This document shows, one piece after another, positions 59,473-64,000 of a stretch of 64,000 nucleotides of DNA. This stretch comes from Cerioporus squamosus (lineage: Eukaryota; Basidiomycota; Agaricomycetes; Polyporales; Polyporaceae). The position numbers and the translations under genes are program-made. The stretch covers positions 1 to 64,000 of the forward strand of contig JABYQS010000106.1 in NCBI GenBank assembly GCA_022592435.1, read 5' to 3'. Numbering within the stretch: the stretch's first letter is position 1; each line of letters opens with the position of its first letter. The notes beneath the pieces are model-generated. The model did no database searches. It was not told where the DNA came from and saw only the letters and a program-made list of their open reading frames with translations.

Positions 59473-60680
59473 GTTGCTGAGGCTTGTATAACAGACCTCC
59501 GGTGTCCGAACGTTCCTTGTTCACCGCGGGGGATTCTGGTTGCCTAGTCCACCGCAGGGAAGTCGTCGGCGGTTCGAGGCGGTTCGGGAAGAGCTCGTCG
59601 AGGTCTTGGAGGCCATTGCGCTGAAGCGAGACTTGGTAGTAGTCGGTGGCCAAGATGTGGCTGACATCGTCAGCCCCCCCATCCGGGCCCGAATACGGTC
59701 ATCGGGTCTTGTTCGGTTGAAGCGAACGGGCTGGCACTGGCGGTGACCCTGTGGAGATCGTCGTACGCATCAGTTTGACGACCATGCTATCATGGATTGC
59801 AACCAATTGACTTGAGTCGCGTTCGTATTGTATAGCTGTCTAGTCGATGTTTTTTCACTCGCTCAAGTCATCTGGCCATCTTCATACATCGCGTCCTACT
59901 GTCCTTGGGAGCTGACATTGCTACACTAGCTGTGAGTCCAAACACATCACCAACCTACTAGTACTGCTCACGCCCTCGCTCCTGGCTCTCCGCGTCCACG
60001 TATCGTTCAAATTGCTTGCTCTCGAGATAGGAAATGCGGTGTGGCAGTCCGGTGATTAGGAGGGTGATTCTCGGGCTTGCACTTCAATCGTTGGTCAGTT
60101 CGCCACTACAAAGTTTGTTACTGGCTCCGGCACCGCGTTCCTGTGCGGATATTAGGATCAAGAAGCGACTTTCTGTGCTCATCAAGGTTCAATCTATCCT
60201 CCTTCCTCGCTCGTCCTCGGGACTTTCGCCTTCGCCGCCTCTGCATGGCACAGGGGGTGCACGTGGACGGACGCTTTCACTGGTCAGTGTATAGGGCTTC
60301 TGAGCGTCCGTCATGCTGAGCATCGGGATTCCCTTCAGATTGCTCGCTCTGCCACTGCATGTGGGCGCGCCCACTTCTACTGAACCAACTGAACCACAAT
60401 GCGGTCCCGTCCTGTCTTCGCGTCCAAGCAGCTGTCAGTGTTCGCATTCTGCGCTGTATGTACTCGCACATCTCTTCCATCCCAGACGAAGTGAGAGAGT
60501 CAGATGTGGTCGTATCTGATGCGGATGCGATCAGCGTGCATGTCACCATGATAGTCCAGCAGGCGGCGCGGGGTCGAGGACCGCATATTCGTGCCTGTTA
60601 TATGAAGCTCGTCGTGCCAAAGGTGACCTTGCAATCATCCCTCGGCCCTCAACAACGTGAGAGTCCTCTCCTCCTCCGCC
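59473..60680. other. Kinase 5' relic and upstream region of DUF6533 copy 4
   Basis: From 59473 to about 59616 lies the former N-terminal coding sequence of the kinase. Beyond it GTTTGACGACCATGCTATCA (about 59772) is shared with the duplicate at about 62995. From about 60360 to 60680 the sequence resembles the stretches upstream of DUF6533 copies 3 and 5, ending CCTCAACAACGTGAGAG next to the ATG. Confidence 0.5.
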
Positions 60681-62467
60681 ATGTCCTCCGATGCCGATTC
60701 CGCTGCTGCAACCATAGCTCTCTTCGACAGCCTGTACGTCGCATACAGCTCGTCATAGACAACGCTGACTGAGACTGCCGAACAGCCACACAGACAGCTA
60801 CTGTGCTGTGGCAGCATCAGGTGCGTTCACTCCGTTGCAAGCGCGTCCTTATCAAGCTAAGGCTTTCTCCCGCTGCAGTTCTCTTCCTTTACGACAACTT
60901 CGTGACGTTCGACCGAGAAGTGGCGTGCTTCTGGACCGCTAAGCGTAGCGGCGGAGCGTCGTTCTTGTTCTTCGCGAACAGGTGAATCGCCACAGCTTAC
61001 TATATTATGGTGCTGGTCACGTATGCATCTTTCCCTTCGGACAAGGTAAGCAGTGTCAGTCTGTGCCCGTGGCGAATCTGACGAGAATCACTCAGAGGTT
61101 GGTGCGACTTGGCCTCGCGAAGAAACCGCAGGATGACTGACGACATGAGTCATGACAGCTGTTCTTTGTTCTCAATAGCGACGTATGCAGTCGGAGTACT
61201 GCAGTTCGTCCCCGGAGCAAGTAAGACATGTTTCTATGAAAACAAGAAGTAGTACCTGACGCTTTCGATGAGCCTTCTCCGCCCTCCGTGCATATGTGCT
61301 GAGTAGGAGCAAGCTTCTCGCACTGCTCGTCGCCGCTTTGTCTCTAGTACAAGTGGGTGCTAATCTGGTGAGTGGATCGATTTTGCTTCCTTGCAAAGTG
61401 TACTACAGTATGTGGACTGATGCAGGCGGATGGTCGATGTTGCAGGTTCACTATGGCTATCAGTTCTCCGGAGAGAACTTCCCGCCATTCGGATGTCTCG
61501 ATTCAGACGACGTAACTGCGGCACTCGACATGAGGTTCGCCTCGTTCAATTTCATCACACAGATTTCTCATTGGTACTGACTTTCCGCCAGGCGTACGTA
61601 GGCCAGCAATCATATGCGATGGCACACACTCATCTACAAAAGCGCATAGTTGTGATCGTCTCTCGGATAACGCTCATCGTTGCCGACATGCTACTCATCT
61701 ATACCACCTGGACGAAGCTGAGCAAGTGGGGCACCCCGATGGACATCCGACAGTCCAAGAGACTGTCGCTCTCGGATGTCCTCTTTCGTGGTGGTACGTC
61801 TCCTTACTTAGTGATGTGCGTGCATCTTTTGCGGTTTACTAGATGCCTGACTGCACGCACAGGAACGATATACTTTGTGTACGTCAAGGGATGACGCCTG
61901 GTCAAGAGCATACCTGACGGATCCGGCCACTCTCTATCAGATGTCTCTTCATCCTAAACGTTCTTCACCTCGTCTTCTCGTGTACGGCGGTAAGCCCCAT
62001 CATCGCTCAACATATTCCCAGACGCCACCGCATGCACAGTCTAATCGTCCTCCCAATAGCTGGCGGGCACATCCAGCGCCCCCGGGGCGAGCGACGTGAC
62101 CGAGTTCACCGCCCCGTACGTGTCTCGCCGCAAACACTCGGAGACAGTTCGCTCACATTGTACATGTTCCAATTACAGCATCACAACGCTCCTCATATCG
62201 CGCTTCCTCCTCGCATTGCAAGAAGCGAACCAGATGGTCGTCAGGATCGACTCCGACGATCCGCGGCATTCCTCGAGGAACCCATACGACAGCACGCCTA
62301 CTTTCATCTCGTCCCTCGGAGGGTTCATCAATCCGGAGCTTTCCGCGCGGTCAGATGACGATAGTTTCGAGTTGCAAGCTTGCTCGCGCTCAGAGGCCGG
62401 GGAGGAGGAAGGCGATGCCCAGTCCGAAGTGGGAGGCCTCGAGCTCCGCCGCAATCATCCGATTTAG
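60681..62467 (+). pseudogene. DUF6533 family copy 4, nonsense-mutated
   Basis: Exons follow the family order: MSSDADSAAATIALFDSL, HTDSYCAVAAS, VLFLYDNFVTFDREVACFWT, AKRSGGASFLFFANR. Then TGG of the conserved K-W pair reads TGA (60983-60985), an in-frame stop followed by IATAYYIMVLVTYASFPSDK. Later exons remain clean: LQFVPGA, AFSALRAYVLSRSKLLALLV, VHYGYQFSGENFPPFGCLDS, SRITLIVADMLLIYTTWTKL, FILNVLHLVFS, LISRFLLALQEANQMVVRID and the acidic tail ending RRNHPI at 62467. One change disables an otherwise intact gene, so loss is recent, or the GTGAATC at the stop is used as a splice donor and the helix is removed. CpG content is normal here, unlike copy 3. Confidence 0.7.
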
Positions 62468-62712
62468 ATGCTTACAGCCTGTGCGTGCTCTCTCTGGCTG
62501 TATCATCCTCCGTCGACCTCGGAGTGTGTCTTCCCTGGGTATTAATTATCGGAGTCTCCCGCGCAGGTATCAATGTTCTTTGACACGTATCGTAGAGCGC
62601 ATTCGTGGACCAGGTCTCCCATATAGATTTCAGACCAACCTCTTGGGATCCATGTCACTCGGCATTTCAACTTTTCGTTCGTGACCGCACATACTATGTT
62701 CTGCAAGTTCAT
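62468..62712. other. Intergenic 3' flank of DUF6533 copy 4
   Basis: Sequence downstream of the DUF6533 stop. It reaches the duplicated kinase fragment; nothing else is seen. Confidence 0.3.
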
Positions 62713-62886
62713 CTACTGCCATCCAGCCCGTAGACAGGAAACTTCCTGGAATACGTTGCTAAGGCTTTTCAACAGATCGTCGGTGTTTGAACGTTCCTTC
62801 TTCGCCGCGGGCGATGTCGGTTGCCAGGAAAGTTGTCGGCCGTTCGAGGAAGTGAGGGAGGAGCTCGTCAAGGTCCTGGAGGACAT
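62713..62886 (-). pseudogene. Duplicated N-terminal fragment of the kinase gene
   Basis: This minus-strand frame (MSSRTLTSSSLTSSNG, then RQLSWQPTSPAAKKERSNTD, DLLKSLSNVFQE, stop) is the counterpart of the kinase 5' coding region at 59473-59616 and matches it over about 300 bp including upstream DNA. Unlike the kinase gene itself it lacks the 11-bp insertion and keeps one open frame, but it runs into unrelated sequence after NVFQE and has no kinase domain. It is a truncated tandem copy. Confidence 0.65.
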
Positions 62887-63854
62887 TGCTGAAGCGCGAC
62901 TTGGTAGTAGTCGGTGGCCAAGGTGCACGAACGAGGCTGACATCGTCAGCCTCCCCTTCATGGTAATCAGAGATATTGTAACGTACGTACCGGTTTGACG
63001 ACCATGCTATCATGCATTGTAACCCATATATTGCTGACCTGGCTGACAGGTCTCGTGTTCATCAGGTCAAGCCGTGTCTTCTATTTTAGCCTCAATCTTG
63101 GCCTGCAATGTGAATGGACCTCGTGAAGGACGCCATGTTTGGGGATAGGTTCTCAACGCCCTCCGATACTCCTGAAGGCTGAGTCCCTCAAGGACACTCC
63201 GGTTTAGCGGAGTCTTAGTACTCGCGAATCCTTCCCGCGCCTCGAGAGAGATAGTGGCTAACTCCACGGGTTTTGCAATCTCGCCTATGCAACTTCGCCC
63301 TGCAACGCTCTTGACTGTGAGTCTCTCCCGGTCTCAGGACGGCGCAAATCCGATCTCTGCGGAGACAGCTCTGCATTGCCCTCTAGGACCTGCTTTCTAA
63401 CATCTACGGTCAAAGAACAGACAAACGTGGCGTACCACAACTGAGAAGCATCCTCGTATCTCCTTCGGTCGCCATGGGCGCAAACTTCGAGCTGATACTT
63501 CTGCTCGCCTTCTAGACAACTTCCAACATTCAACAATCACCTCCGGGTTGGTTCTTCTACCACCGCAGTGCCCGTCTGGCTGGATCACCATCAAGTTCCG
63601 CAACGTCGTCCGGCCCAACCAAGCGCGAGTTCTCGCCAACAGCCCTGCCTCGTGCTTGCGCAACGCTTCTATCCTCTGGTGACACGATTGGGTCAGATAT
63701 GGCGGATTTGAACAGCTTGCGCATCTCAACGACCATCCAACAGTCGGCGTCTTAACGAGGAAGTCGTGCTCGCTATAAAGCTTGGTAATGCCATTGATGG
63801 CGTTGCACTACTCTTCGACTCTCGACGACGTGAGGGCCATCCTTCGACTTCACC
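62887..63854. other. Upstream region of DUF6533 copy 5
   Basis: The first part (to about 63020) continues the kinase-upstream duplication. The last 320 bp resemble the upstream DNA of DUF6533 copies 3 and 4 and end with CTCGACGACGTGAGGG / CCTTCGACTTCACC directly before the ATG. No other gene is supported. Confidence 0.45.
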
Positions 63855-64000
63855 ATGTCCTCCGACGCAGATGCTGCGACCGTGGCCCTATTCGACACCC
63901 TGTACGTCGCATAGCTCGAGGCCTCTTGTTACGGAATACGCATGCTGACACCGCCAGACAGCTATACGGACACCTACTGCGGTGTGGCAGCCGGGGGTGC
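63855..64000 (+). CDS. DUF6533 family membrane protein, copy 5 (cut by window end)
   Basis: Exon 1 reads MSSDADAATVALFDTL and stops at GTACGTCGC. After an intron ending GCCAGACAG the second exon begins YTDTYCGVAAG and runs off the window. Both exons match the first two exons of the other copies, so a fifth family member starts here. Whether it is intact cannot be judged. Confidence 0.7.

Overview
This is nuclear DNA of a filamentous basidiomycete, most likely an Agaricomycete and probably a polypore-type fungus. Genes are split by many introns of about 50-60 nt with GTRNGY donors and CTRAY-like branch points. The genome is GC- and CpG-rich. It carries several copies of the DUF6533 membrane-protein family, which is strongly expanded in such fungi, plus a DNMT5-type DNA methyltransferase, a CRIPT homologue and a ubiquitin-eS31 fusion gene. 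All exon structures were read by eye.

Layout. 0-6 kb: a DUF6533 gene, a decayed DUF6533 fragment and a DUF6533 pseudogene, all on the minus strand. 6.4-11.9 kb: two intron-containing tRNA-Ser(AGA) genes in opposite orientation flank an MFS permease and a dolichyl-diphosphatase. 12.2-19.5 kb: pantoate-beta-alanine ligase and a BCS1-like AAA ATPase are divergent, followed by a decayed copy of the ATPase tail and a frameshifted pseudogene. 20-25.7 kb: a frame-broken low-complexity locus, a CpG-depleted DUF6533 gene, a MITE-like element and tRNA-Val(AAC). 25.8-30.1 kb: RFC small subunit, ubiquitin-S27a fusion and an F-box/LRR protein. 30.7-39.5 kb: a large DNMT5 gene (C5 methyltransferase + RING + SNF2 ATPase) divergent from a PAP2 lipid phosphatase. 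39.6-47.5 kb: a CTD-interacting-domain/RGG protein, a ZW10/Dsl1 tether subunit and CRIPT. 48-55.7 kb: four co-oriented paralogous genes for small proteins built on a compact Cys2-His-Cys motif (1+1+1+3 copies). 56.6-64 kb: EFM7-like methyltransferase, a Ser/Thr kinase, then a tandem duplication of [kinase 5' end + DUF6533 gene].

How it fits together. The housekeeping genes cover replication (RFC), translation and ubiquitin (UBI3, EFM7), vitamin synthesis (PanC), glycosylation (dolichyl-PP phosphatase), ER-Golgi traffic (ZW10/Dsl1) and RNA polymerase II (CID protein). They are interspersed with duplicating, decaying families. Two links stand out. First, a DNMT5 gene carrying a perfect PIP-box-like motif lies in the same window as a DUF6533 copy that has lost almost all its CpGs, the expected footprint of CpG methylation. 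Second, a local tandem array encodes an uncharacterised CxxC...WxxHxxxC protein family; it is the best candidate here for something undescribed. Five apparent one-base deletions between 32.9 and 41.2 kb suggest either a poorly polished stretch or real lesions in DNMT5, the lipid phosphatase and the RGG protein.
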